In this document: one piece after another, positions 1-8,515 of the stretch
How positions within the stretch are numbered: position 1 is the first letter of the stretch
Layout: each line of letters begins with the position of its first letter
Assembly (NCBI RefSeq): GCF_019973375.1
Contig: NZ_BPTV01000002.1
Location: 481,228-545,227, forward strand
Direction: 5' to 3'
Source of the DNA: Prevotella lacticifex
GTDB taxonomy: Bacteria > Bacteroidota > Bacteroidia > Bacteroidales > Bacteroidaceae
DNA length: 64,000 nucleotides
Program-made: the position numbers and the translations under genes
Notes under the pieces: generated by a model
Database searches by the model: none
Seen by the model: only the letters and a program-made list of their open reading frames with translations
Told to the model about the DNA's origin: nothing

Positions 1-413
1 GCGGGGTCGCCAAGCTCGGTGACGTACGGATTGGCTGAGGTCTCGAGGAACACGAGACCGCAGCCGATGATGAACAGGGCACCGAGATAAGCATAGAATG
101 TGCCGGCCTCAGCACCGGGAATGAAGAGCAGTGCACCGGTACCAAAGAGCGACAGTCCGAAGATGACACCGTGACGGTAGCCGTGGCGGTTGATATACCA
201 TCCGGCAGGGATGGCCATAAGGAAATAGCCGAGGTAGGTTGTCACCTGGACGAGCGCCGACTGTGTGATGCTTATGTCGAGGGCGTTCTGGAAATGCTTG
301 TTCAGCACATCGAGGATGGCACGGGCGAATCCCCAAAGGAAGAACAGCGAGGTGACGAGGATGAACGGCAGGAGATACTTTTTTGTCGTCAGTTTCGGTC
401 GATTATTTTTCAT
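1..413 (-). CDS. MFS sugar permease, FucP/GluP type (3' part outside window)
   Basis: Only the first 137 codons are inside the window; the gene runs off the left edge. The translation starts MKNNRPKLTTKKYLLPF and continues into FLLWGFA-like and PAGWYINRHGYRHG segments, then CGLVFLETSANPYVTELG. These are the first transmembrane helices and the conserved ETxANPY motif of the fucose/glucose-galactose permease branch of the major facilitator superfamily. The start overlaps the end of the upstream sugar kinase by 11 nt, so the two are translationally coupled. Substrate is inferred, not seen: a permease next to a PfkB kinase resembles the fructose permease/fructokinase pair of Bacteroides fructan loci, and this window also has a GH32 and a fructan-type HTCS. 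Confidence 0.85.
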   Translation of the reverse strand, partial: MKNNRPKLTTKKYLLPFILVTSLFFLWGFARAILDVLNKHFQNALDISITQSALVQVTTYLGYFLMAIPAGWYINRHGYRHGVIFGLSLFGTGALLFIPGAEAGTFYAYLGALFIIGCGLVFLETSANPYVTELGDP

Positions 414-1281
414 TTTTCAGTATTTCTTTTATATCTTCCTCCGTTCCGTCGAACGGTCCGGAGTGTTCAAGTTTCAAGGTGCACATGGCCGCAGCATAGC
501 GTCCGGCCTCATCGGGGGAAGCACCTAACGACCGACAATACAGGTAACCGGTGGAGAAGGTATCACCGCAGCCGGTGGTGTCGACAACACGACGTGGCCG
601 GTATGCTGGAATGTCGTAGAAACTGCCACCGGCGTAGATCACCGACCCGTAGCTGCCAAGGGTGATAACGACCTCACTGACACCGCGGGCAGCAATATCA
701 CGGGCCACCGTACGGGCATCGTCGGAATCGGCAATGACCCGCATCTCATGCTCATTGAGTTTCAGTATCCCCGTACAGGCAAGGATACGGTCGCGGTCGC
801 GGAACGCCGTGGCCCGTACATCCTGCCCTACCACCTCACGCAGATAGCCCTGCACGTCGATTGATACCGTGCCCTTTTCGGCAAGACACTCAACGACTTC
901 CGGTGAAAAATCATCGGCGAGGAGGCTGCCAAGGTGGAAAATTTTGGCATTGAGGCTACTGACATCATCGACGGTGAAGGCATCGGCCTTGGCAAGGACA
1001 CGCTGGGTGCGGTTGTTGGAGTCGGCACCATAGCTGTTCTCGAAGTACACCGTATGGCGGCTCGGCAGACAGATGGTGTCGATGCCCAAGGCCTTTATCT
1101 TCGCCACCTCACCGCGATGGCCCTCACCGACCTTCGTGACAAGCTGATAGGACACGCGCCGCGGCAGACGGCTGATGCCACGCGACATATAGAAAGAGGT
1201 GCCTCCGGCCATGAAGACGGTCTTCTCTGGGGTGATAATCTTATCACGCGTGATGTGACCAATACTGCATATATCGTACAT
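403..1281 (-). CDS. PfkB-family carbohydrate kinase
   Basis: A 292-residue cytoplasmic ribokinase-like sugar kinase. The N-terminus MYDICSIGHITRDKI leads to the substrate-binding GG of MAGGTSFY. Near the C-terminus DTTGCGDTFSTGY is PfkB signature 2, with the catalytic Asp in GCGD and the anion hole; the usual Ala of GAGD is Cys here. VVITLGSYGSV is the ATP-binding strand. It phosphorylates a free sugar or nucleoside with ATP; fructose is the best guess from the permease that overlaps its 3' end. Family is secure, substrate is not. A -7 box lies about 90 nt upstream of the start. Confidence 0.9.
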   Translation of the reverse strand: MYDICSIGHITRDKIITPEKTVFMAGGTSFYMSRGISRLPRRVSYQLVTKVGEGHRGEVAKIKALGIDTICLPSRHTVYFENSYGADSNNRTQRVLAKADAFTVDDVSSLNAKIFHLGSLLADDFSPEVVECLAEKGTVSIDVQGYLREVVGQDVRATAFRDRDRILACTGILKLNEHEMRVIADSDDARTVARDIAARGVSEVVITLGSYGSVIYAGGSFYDIPAYRPRRVVDTTGCGDTFSTGYLYCRSLGASPDEAGRYAAAMCTLKLEHSGPFDGTEEDIKEILKNEK

Positions 1282-1612
1282 ATAATATTTCTCCGTTTAC
1301 ATTATTATTTATGACTACACCGTGGGAGGCCACTATGAAATAATCCCCCTCCGACAGACAGCCAATGCAAAGGTACAACTTTTTTCTTACACCGATTTTA
1401 GCATAAGCCAAAAAAAGCCATAATAAGAAACCAACGGGCTATCAGAACAATATTAGAGAGATATTGACCACAAAAAAATATGCCTTATTGCAGACAAAAA
1501 AGTTTCGTGAGATAAAAACCTCACCGAGATTTTTATCTACGAAACTACGTAATACAAAATTACCAATCCTATATATAGCGGTACCGGCAGGTACCGTCCA
1601 CCAATCTATCAA
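1282..1612. other. Gene-free stretch upstream of the sugar kinase
   Basis: 331 bp between the end of the phosphate transporter and the start of the kinase, both on the minus strand. It is AT-rich and holds the kinase promoter near 1370. I see no convincing gene. Positions 1493-1560 contain short A/T-rich inverted sequence (ACGAAACT, AGTTTCGT) that could end the transporter transcript, but there is no clean terminator. Confidence 0.5.
1367..1375 (-). promoter_or_regulatory. -7 box of the sugar kinase/permease pair
   Basis: Minus-strand TACCTTTGC matches the Bacteroidetes sigma-ABfr -7 consensus TAnnTTTGY. It gives a leader of roughly 80 nt. Confidence 0.65.
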
Positions 1613-3889
1613 TTATGCTGAAGCAAGCTCGCGGGGAGCGTCCTCCATGAACTTCTTTGCCGAACGCAGCTGATGGCGCATGACGCTGAGGAACTGCTGT
1701 GTCTCCTGAAGGATGTTGAGGTAGACCATATCGACCTGCATATTCTTGTTGTCCTGAGCTGTCTGCATACGTGTGATATGCTTCTTGCGGACTACGGAGA
1801 GCTGATCCTTGCAGACATCGGCCTCGGCGAGGATGCTGCGGTACTGGTCGTAGCGGCCCGATTCAATCTCCTCACACGACATCTTCATAAGGTCGTTGAC
1901 GGTGCGCATGACTGGCTCATACTCTTTAATATATGCCTCGGGCACCGGATTGAAGTTGTTGTCGACATGCTCCTTCACCGGGTTGAGCATACGGCGCAGG
2001 GTGTAGATATACTGCTGGTCACTGTTGGCACCGACGTGGAACCACGTATTTCGCTCGATGGCAAGTTCCTGCGGCGACCGTTTCAGACCGAGCATCTCCT
2101 GGCGACGGAGTTTCTTGAGCAGTCCGAGCGACTTGCGCAGCCGCTTGTCGGTACGGCGCAACTGCTTAACATTCTGACTGTTGAAGCTGTTTATAATATT
2201 ATTATACTCCTCCAAGGCGAGGCTGCAAGTTCTGCTCTGTGTGTCGCGGACATGCTTGCGCAGCATCTCCCAGACAAGCTCGGGGTCGCGGGTGCGCATC
2301 ATCAGACGGAAACTGTCGTCGGACTCCTTTGCCTCCTGCTGCTTGCGCTTGTACTTACGGTCACTGCGCCAGAGGAGGAAGACCACGAGAACCATGAATC
2401 CTACCTGCACGACGATACCACCAAACCACATGCACATGCAGACGAGAGCACAGGTGATGAAAGCCGCACCGGCGGTGATAAACCATCCACCGATGACACT
2501 CAGCACACCGGTGACACGGAAGACGGCACTCTCACGGCTCCACGCACGGTCGGCGAGACTCGAGCCCATGGCCACCATGAACGTCACGTAGGTCGTCGAA
2601 AGGGGCAGTCCGTGGTTGGTACCGAAGGTGATAAGCATTGATGCCACCACGAGGTTGACGGCGGCACGGACGACATCGAAGGCGGCCTTGTCGTCGGTAA
2701 GCTCCACATCCTCAGAGTTGAAACGGCTGTTGACCCACTGACGGACACTGACGGGGAAGAGATGGGCGACGCTCTCGATGAACGACTGCGAGCTGCGGAC
2801 GATGGCACGGGCTGCTCTGTTGGAACCGAACATCTCGTCGCCCTCATCCTGACGTGCCAGGTCGACGCTGGTCTTGATGACGTTGCGGGCCTTCTTCGAG
2901 GTGGCCATGGCGATAATCATTATTACCCCGGCAGCCATAAGGTATAGAGGTGGCGTCTTGGCACTCGACATGAGTGATGTCATCATGAACGAATCGGGCG
3001 ATGCACCGCCACCATTGGCATGGAAGTCCTGATAAGAGTCGAGACCGGCGAGAGGCACACCGATGAAGTTCACGAGGTCGTTGCCGGCGAACGACATTGC
3101 CAGGGCGAACGTTCCCATGAGCACCGTGAAGCTGAAGATATTCACCTTCAGCAGGTGGAGAATCTCCATGACGGCCGTCGAAGCGACGAAGGTGACGAGA
3201 AGTAGGAAGTTTGTGTTGTTGTTTATGTAGTCCTTGATGTTATCGGGGATATACGGACTCTTGCCCAGTCCCTTCATGAAGATGAAGTAAGCAAGGGCCG
3301 TGAAGGCTATACCGCCGAAGATGGCAATGGAATAGCGGCTGTGCTTCTGGTAGCTGAAGGTGAATACTATACGGCTTACCCACATGACAGCCAGACCGAC
3401 GAAGAACGAAATGGCCACCGATACGAAGATGGCTATGATGACCTTCAGGGCCTGGTTGGAGTTCAACAGGTCGCCGTAGCTCAACTTATTGTCGGCCAGG
3501 ACCATAAGGAAGGCGAGCATGAACGTACCGCCGAGGAGCTCGAAGACAAGAGATATCGTCGTCGACGTAGGCATTCCCAAGCTGTTGAACATGTCGAGGA
3601 CGATGACATCGGTGACCATCACGGCCAAAAAGATGGTCATAACCTGATGGAAAGAGTAATGGTCAGGCATCATTATACCGTGGCGGGCCACATCCATCAT
3701 ACCCGTCGACATCACTGCTCCAAGGATAACGCCGGCCGAGGCGATGATGAGCACGGTGCGGAACTTAGCAACTCGTGCGCCGACAGCCGACTGGAGAAAG
3801 TTGACAGCGTCGTTACTCACTCCTACGAAGAGGTCAAATACCGCAAGGCAGAGCAGGAAGACGACAATACATAAATAAATTGTTTCCAT
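1613..3889 (-). CDS. PiT-family inorganic phosphate permease with PhoU-like C-terminal domain
   Basis: A 758-residue inner-membrane transporter for Pi coupled to a cation. Both halves of the PiT repeat are visible: GVSNDAVNFLQSAVGARV near residue 24 and FAGNDLVNFIGVPLAG in the middle, each carrying the GxND signature, followed by STTYVTFMVAMGSSLADRAW. About ten or more hydrophobic segments cover residues 1-500. The last 240 residues are hydrophilic and helical, rich in Arg/Lys/Glu heptads, and look like a fused PhoU-type domain; this makes it longer than a minimal PiT (400-500 aa). It probably senses or gates uptake. It sits upstream of a polyphosphate/phosphate gene set, which supports phosphate as substrate. 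Confidence 0.92.
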   Translation of the reverse strand: METIYLCIVVFLLCLAVFDLFVGVSNDAVNFLQSAVGARVAKFRTVLIIASAGVILGAVMSTGMMDVARHGIMMPDHYSFHQVMTIFLAVMVTDVIVLDMFNSLGMPTSTTISLVFELLGGTFMLAFLMVLADNKLSYGDLLNSNQALKVIIAIFVSVAISFFVGLAVMWVSRIVFTFSYQKHSRYSIAIFGGIAFTALAYFIFMKGLGKSPYIPDNIKDYINNNTNFLLLVTFVASTAVMEILHLLKVNIFSFTVLMGTFALAMSFAGNDLVNFIGVPLAGLDSYQDFHANGGGASPDSFMMTSLMSSAKTPPLYLMAAGVIMIIAMATSKKARNVIKTSVDLARQDEGDEMFGSNRAARAIVRSSQSFIESVAHLFPVSVRQWVNSRFNSEDVELTDDKAAFDVVRAAVNLVVASMLITFGTNHGLPLSTTYVTFMVAMGSSLADRAWSRESAVFRVTGVLSVIGGWFITAGAAFITCALVCMCMWFGGIVVQVGFMVLVVFLLWRSDRKYKRKQQEAKESDDSFRLMMRTRDPELVWEMLRKHVRDTQSRTCSLALEEYNNIINSFNSQNVKQLRRTDKRLRKSLGLLKKLRRQEMLGLKRSPQELAIERNTWFHVGANSDQQYIYTLRRMLNPVKEHVDNNFNPVPEAYIKEYEPVMRTVNDLMKMSCEEIESGRYDQYRSILAEADVCKDQLSVVRKKHITRMQTAQDNKNMQVDMVYLNILQETQQFLSVMRHQLRSAKKFMEDAPRELASA

Positions 3890-3924
3890 TTCTTTTAGTT
3901 GAATTCTACTATTCTATTTTTGCC

Positions 3925-3933
3925 GCAAAGGTA
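3925..3933 (-). promoter_or_regulatory. -7 box of the phosphate permease
   Basis: Minus-strand TACCTTTGC, 36 nt before the start codon, matches TAnnTTTGY and predicts a leader of about 30 nt. Confidence 0.7.
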
Positions 3934-4610
3934 AGAATGTTGTATTTCAACCCTCTGTCATTAGTATTACAATCGTGTTACAATAGATTTTTTAACCCAT
4001 TTGAAATGCAGTCGGGCGATGACGCCTCGGGGAGGGATGAAAACCATGACTGCCACATCTTTAAATGCCTTTTTCATCATCCTACATTATATTATAATCA
4101 CGGAGACAAAAGAGAATGGTGGCAACAGTATGTAAAATAAATTCATACTCCACCGTCTTTCATTCCAATCTTATACCATGCTGATTATCAATAGTTTACT
4201 GATACATATCATTTTGCGTTGTAAAACGGTACGTTTTAGGACGCCAAACGGTCCATTTCACCTTCCGAAATGGGCCGTTTTGCATGCCCAAACGATAGGT
4301 TTGGGAATAATGTAAATATATTTCAGCATCGGATTGCTGCCGCACGGTAATCGCTATCGCCCGTTTCGTCCTGTGTTACTGATGATTCAGCACCGTCGGG
4401 GCTGCCGGTGGCATGGACAAGATATCCGTAGCACCAGAATGAACACTCGTCTTCAGCAGCTATGGCTGGGATAAGTCACAGTCCTATTGCCACGCAGGTA
4501 ATTGTTCTCTGCACCCGGAATTCACTATGGAGTTTATTGGTTGATTGGAAGAGAAGCAGCATTTTTATGTTTTTTCCATTGCCTGTGGCACTTATGTCAG
4601 AAAATTGTTG
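3934..4610. other. Divergent gene-free region with repeats
   Basis: About 680 bp between the divergent phosphate permease and GH2 genes. It holds a CCGTTT palindrome array (4199-4328), a stretch near 4373-4416 that resembles 61077-61115, and the GH2 promoter at its right end. The block from about 4133 to 4328 is homologous to 48318-48498. No coding potential beyond short chance frames was found. Confidence 0.6.
4199..4328. repeat. CCGTTT palindrome array, copy A
   Basis: Alternating AAACGG and CCGTTT half-sites spaced about 12-20 nt, for example AAACGGTCCATTTC then GAAATGGGCCGTTTTGC. It is bordered by ACATATCATTTTGCGTTG on the left and GTAAATATATTTCAGCAT on the right. The same borders recur in copy D at 48394. 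Related arrays lie at 21622 and 40270. Confidence 0.75.
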
Positions 4611-4619
4611 TACTTTTGC
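4611..4619 (+). promoter_or_regulatory. -7 box of the GH2 gene
   Basis: TACTTTTGC matches TAnnTTTGY and lies 32 nt before the ATG at 4652. This position also rules out any start further upstream. Confidence 0.7.
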
Positions 4620-4651
4620 GCTATACTAAAACAAAATCAGAAAACTTAGAT

Positions 4652-7441
4652 ATGACATCCTCTACAATCCAATCGAGATTACTATTGCTGCTCACAGCCA
4701 TTATAATATGTATGGCCGCTGACGCCCAACAGAGCATCGACCTGTCGGGACAATGGCGCGTGACGACGGTGGGACAGCCACCGGCAGAGTTCACTGGCAA
4801 CGGAAAGATGGTGACGCTGCCCGGCAGCAACCTCACCAACGACATCGGCCTCGACCCTACCCTCAACACTAAATGGACCTGCTCGATTTACGACTCATCG
4901 TTCTTCTACAACCCGAAGATGGAGGAGTTCCGCAACGCAAAACCGATAAAATATCCGTTCTTCCTCACACCGAACAAGCATTTCATCGGCCATCTGGTCT
5001 ATTCCACCAATATCACCGTACCGGAACCGTGGAAGGGCAAGAGCGTCGTCCTCTACATTGAGCGCCCACACATCGAGACAACCGTCAGCGTTAACGGCCG
5101 GAAGGCCGGCCACCGCATGTCGCTGTCGACACCCCACGTCTACGACATCACGCCTCTCATCAGCTACGGCAGGACAAGCAGAATCGACATCGACGTCTAC
5201 AACGGCATTGAGAATGTGGATGTCGGACAGGATTCGCATTCCGTCACCGACCAGACCCAAGGCAACTGGAACGGCATCGTCGGCGCAATGAAACTCATAG
5301 CCATACCGAAGTCGGTGGCAAAAGCCTGCGGCGAGGACAATCCCCTACCCCGTCCGAGGGTAATGGCCGACGCGCGTACCGGCAACGTGAGCGTTGTTTT
5401 CCCCGACGAGACGATGACTTTGCATATCGACAATCCACAACTGTGGTCGGCAGCCACACCCGTCGTCTATCACCGCATAGTGAGATACCACGGCATGGAC
5501 GTTCCGGTGGCGTTCGGCTTCCGCGATATCAGTGTCGACGGTCGCCATATCCTCCTCAACGGCAAGGAGATATGGATTCGCGGAACGGTGGGCAACTGCA
5601 ATTTCCCCCTTACCGGTTATCCGCCAATGGACGTGGAATCGTGGATGCGAATATTCCTGAAGATGAAGGAATACGGCCTCAACGCCATGCGCTTCCACAG
5701 CTACTGTCCACCGGAGGCCGCCTTCACCGCCGCCGACAGCGTAGGCATCTACCTCCAGCCGGAGGGTCCGTCGTGGCCCAACCACGGTGTGAAACTCGGT
5801 AAGGGACAGCCCGTCGACAGCTATCTTGCCACCGAGACGCGCCGCATCGTCGACACCTACGGCAACCATCCGAGTTTCGTGATGATGGCCCTTGGCAACG
5901 AGCCCGCCGGCGACTGGGTGAGATACTGCAACGCATGGGTCGACACAATGAAAAGCTATGACCCACGACGTATCTATTGCGGGGCCTCCGTCGGCGGCGG
6001 ATGGGCCTGGGACAGCGGCAGCGAGTATCACGTCAAGGCCGGAGCACGCGGTCTCGACTGGGACAAGGCGGCACCGCAGAGCACCGACGACTACGACCGG
6101 CAGATTCTCTTCCCCCGCAACTACAAAGGCAGCGAGCCTAACAACTCGCCAGTCATTGCCCATGAGCAGGGGCAGTGGTGCGCCTTTCCCGACCTCAACG
6201 AGCGGAACCAGTACACAGGAGTGTACAAAGCATACAACTTCGACATCTTCGACAAGCTGCTGCACGACAACGGCATGGCTGCGATGGCACGTAAGTTCCT
6301 GATGAGCAGCGGCAAGCTGCAGACGTTGGCATATAAATTCGAGACTGAGCGCAACCTCCGGACGGCCGACTATTCGGGATTCCTCTACCTCGGCCTCAAC
6401 GACTATAGCGGTCAGGGCACGGCTCTCGTGGGACCGCTCAACGTCTTCTGGCGCGAGAAAGGGTATGTCGACGGCAAGGAGTGGCGCGAGTTCTGCAACG
6501 ATTTCGTAATCATGGCCGAATTCCCGAAATTCACTTTCCGTGCCGGAGAGAAGGCATCAGTAGACATCGACTTCTATAATGCCACCGGAGAGGCGCACAG
6601 CGATGCCACAGTCGGCTACACCGTCACCGACGGAACAACAGTCGTGAAGCAAGGGTCGGCCAATGCCGATATCGCCACCGGCAAGACGCGCCACGTCTTC
6701 AGCATCGTCCTGCCCACCTACCTCGACAAGCCCAAGCAGCTGACACTCCGCCTCTCGGCCGTCATCAGCGGCAGAAGTTACACCAACCACTACGACTATT
6801 GGGTTTATCCCGATGTGGAAATTGCCGAGGCGAAAGGAATATACATCGCCGACAGCCTCGACGCCAAGGCCCTGCGCACACTGGCTCACGGCGGCAAGGT
6901 ACTGCTCACGGCAGCCGGAAAGGTGAGCTACGGCAGCGACGTGCGCCAGACTTATCTACCAGTATTCTGGAATACAAGCTGGTTCAAGATGCGGCCGCCA
7001 CATACCACCGGAGCATATATCGACTGTCGGCACCCGCTGTTCAAGGAGTTTCCCACCGACGACTGGACGAACCTTAACTGGTGGGAGCTGCTGAATAAGG
7101 CCCAGGTGATGAACCTCGCGGAGTTCCCGGCCGACTACGAGAGTCCCGTTCAGCCCATCGACACGTGGCATGTCAGCCGCAAACTCGGAATGATTGTCGA
7201 GGCGAAGGTCCTCAAGGGCAAGCTGCTCATGACGACAATGGACATCACCACCGCCCTCGACCGCCGCATTGTGGCCCGTCAGATGCGGAAAGCCATCATC
7301 GACTATATGACGAGCGATGCCTTCGCACCGACGACAACCGTCGACGTCAGCGTCATCAGCGACCTATACAAAAAGACGGCTCCACCGGTGATGATGTTCA
7401 CCAAGGAGTCGCCCGACGAGTTGAAACCAAAACTAAAATAA
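4652..7441 (+). CDS. Secreted glycoside hydrolase family 2 enzyme
   Basis: 929 residues. I chose the ATG at 4652 because a signal peptide follows directly (LLLLLTAIIICMAADAQQ, cleavage after ADA) and the promoter is just upstream. Domains in order: galactose-binding-like jelly roll (about 30-220, including SLSTPHVYDI), immunoglobulin-like region, then a TIM barrel. GNEPAGDW carries the likely acid/base Glu417 and AHEQGQW the likely nucleophile Glu505, both at the spacing expected of GH2. FHSYCPPEAAFTAADSVG is typical of the beta-galactosidase/glucuronidase clan. The C-terminal 350 residues are beta-rich. Exact sugar specificity cannot be read. It acts in the periplasm or at the surface. It converges on ppx with only 3 nt between stop codons. 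Confidence 0.9.
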   Translation: MTSSTIQSRLLLLLTAIIICMAADAQQSIDLSGQWRVTTVGQPPAEFTGNGKMVTLPGSNLTNDIGLDPTLNTKWTCSIYDSSFFYNPKMEEFRNAKPIKYPFFLTPNKHFIGHLVYSTNITVPEPWKGKSVVLYIERPHIETTVSVNGRKAGHRMSLSTPHVYDITPLISYGRTSRIDIDVYNGIENVDVGQDSHSVTDQTQGNWNGIVGAMKLIAIPKSVAKACGEDNPLPRPRVMADARTGNVSVVFPDETMTLHIDNPQLWSAATPVVYHRIVRYHGMDVPVAFGFRDISVDGRHILLNGKEIWIRGTVGNCNFPLTGYPPMDVESWMRIFLKMKEYGLNAMRFHSYCPPEAAFTAADSVGIYLQPEGPSWPNHGVKLGKGQPVDSYLATETRRIVDTYGNHPSFVMMALGNEPAGDWVRYCNAWVDTMKSYDPRRIYCGASVGGGWAWDSGSEYHVKAGARGLDWDKAAPQSTDDYDRQILFPRNYKGSEPNNSPVIAHEQGQWCAFPDLNERNQYTGVYKAYNFDIFDKLLHDNGMAAMARKFLMSSGKLQTLAYKFETERNLRTADYSGFLYLGLNDYSGQGTALVGPLNVFWREKGYVDGKEWREFCNDFVIMAEFPKFTFRAGEKASVDIDFYNATGEAHSDATVGYTVTDGTTVVKQGSANADIATGKTRHVFSIVLPTYLDKPKQLTLRLSAVISGRSYTNHYDYWVYPDVEIAEAKGIYIADSLDAKALRTLAHGGKVLLTAAGKVSYGSDVRQTYLPVFWNTSWFKMRPPHTTGAYIDCRHPLFKEFPTDDWTNLNWWELLNKAQVMNLAEFPADYESPVQPIDTWHVSRKLGMIVEAKVLKGKLLMTTMDITTALDRRIVARQMRKAIIDYMTSDAFAPTTTVDVSVISDLYKKTAPPVMMFTKESPDELKPKLK

Positions 7442-7444
7442 ACT

Positions 7445-8401
7445 CTATGCCGTGTACTTGCTGAGCATATCGTTGATGATACCATCAGCAAGGCCGAGGT
7501 TCGGAACGAGAATATCGGTGGCCCCCGAGTTGGCGGCAGCCTGGAGGAAGATTTCCGCGGCCGGAACGATGACATCGGCGCGGTCGGGTTTCAGTCCGTA
7601 TTCGGCCATCCGCTCCTCAACGCTCATCTTGCTGAGCACGTCATACTCCTTCTGGAGGACACCGACGGGCAGTGCGCCGTCGAGGTGCTCCTTCTTCGAG
7701 GCCAGCCGGTAGAGCTTGTTGATGTTTCCACCCGACCCGATGATGCGGACGCCGGTGCGGCCGGAGGTGACCTTCGTTATCTCCTCTTTCATCTCGACAA
7801 AGTCCTTCTTCCGCACTTTCCCTTTCAGCAGACGGATAGTTCCGACGTTGAACGAATGGCTGTAGATGCGCTCGCCACCGCAGATGAAGCTCACCTCGGT
7901 GGATCCGCCACCGACATCGACGTATAGGAAGTTGCCGTCGGCAACGCTGCCGTCGGCGGTCTGAGAGGCGTTGACAATATAGTTGAAGTGGTTGTCGAAG
8001 ATTATCTGCGACTCCTCGTCGCCGGTGATAATCTCAAGGTTCAGCCCGGCCTTATGGCGGATGCGGCGGATGATGCTCTTTCCGTTAGAGGCATCGCGCA
8101 TGGCCGACGTAGCACAGGCCCTGTATTCGCGAACGTTATATACCTTCATGAGCTGACGGTAGGCTTTCATGGCGGCGAGGAACTCACGCTGCCGCTCCTT
8201 CGATATCTTTCCGTCGGCAAAGACGTCCATACCGAGGCGCAAGGGGATACGCAGGAAGAGCAGCTTGCTCACCGACTTATTGCCGTCGACATCAATCTCA
8301 ACATGCTTTATCAGGAGACGGGCCGCATTCGAACCAACGTCGATGGCGGCGAGGTTGAACTCCTCTCCGAACCCGACGGATATCATTTCTTTATCTTTCA
8401 T
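7445..8401 (-). CDS. ppx: Exopolyphosphatase / Ppx-GppA family phosphatase
   Basis: 318 residues, the short single-module form without the C-terminal HD domain of E. coli Ppx. The actin-like ATPase fold is clear: NLAAIDVGSNAARLLI (phosphate-1 motif), ATSAMRDASNG, ITGDEESQIIF with the catalytic Glu region, and FLYVDVGGGSTEVSF (phosphate-2). It hydrolyses terminal phosphates of polyphosphate or pppGpp. It lies 109 nt downstream of ppk on the same strand, so synthesis and breakdown of polyphosphate appear to be one transcript. The gap between them holds CTATAG-type repeat sequence. Confidence 0.92.
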   Translation of the reverse strand: MKDKEMISVGFGEEFNLAAIDVGSNAARLLIKHVEIDVDGNKSVSKLLFLRIPLRLGMDVFADGKISKERQREFLAAMKAYRQLMKVYNVREYRACATSAMRDASNGKSIIRRIRHKAGLNLEIITGDEESQIIFDNHFNYIVNASQTADGSVADGNFLYVDVGGGSTEVSFICGGERIYSHSFNVGTIRLLKGKVRKKDFVEMKEEITKVTSGRTGVRIIGSGGNINKLYRLASKKEHLDGALPVGVLQKEYDVLSKMSVEERMAEYGLKPDRADVIVPAAEIFLQAAANSGATDILVPNLGLADGIINDMLSKYTA

Positions 8402-8424
8402 TGTATTCTTTCGGTTTTATTTAT

Positions 8425-8515
8425 AGGATATAGGGAGGCAAAGGAAACTATAGGGAAGAAAAGGAAGCCACAGGACGACAAAGGAAAACGTACGGCCTAT
8501 GGCTACCAATCTATA
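8425..8515. repeat. CTATAG-type degenerate repeat between ppk and ppx
   Basis: About 90 bp with ATAGGATATAGGG, ACTATAGGG and CTATAGCTCC elements separated by purine-rich AAGGAA segments. It is a weak member of the CTATAG family seen better at 21534, 27130 and 40108. Confidence 0.5.

Noticed and set aside
1673..2641. Long plus-strand frame opposite the phosphate permease
   Set aside because: Mirror of a clear PiT gene; no family motifs, and GC-rich codon bias creates such frames.
5345..6265. Minus-strand frame of 306 codons inside GH2
   Set aside because: Antisense shadow of a gene with intact catalytic motifs.
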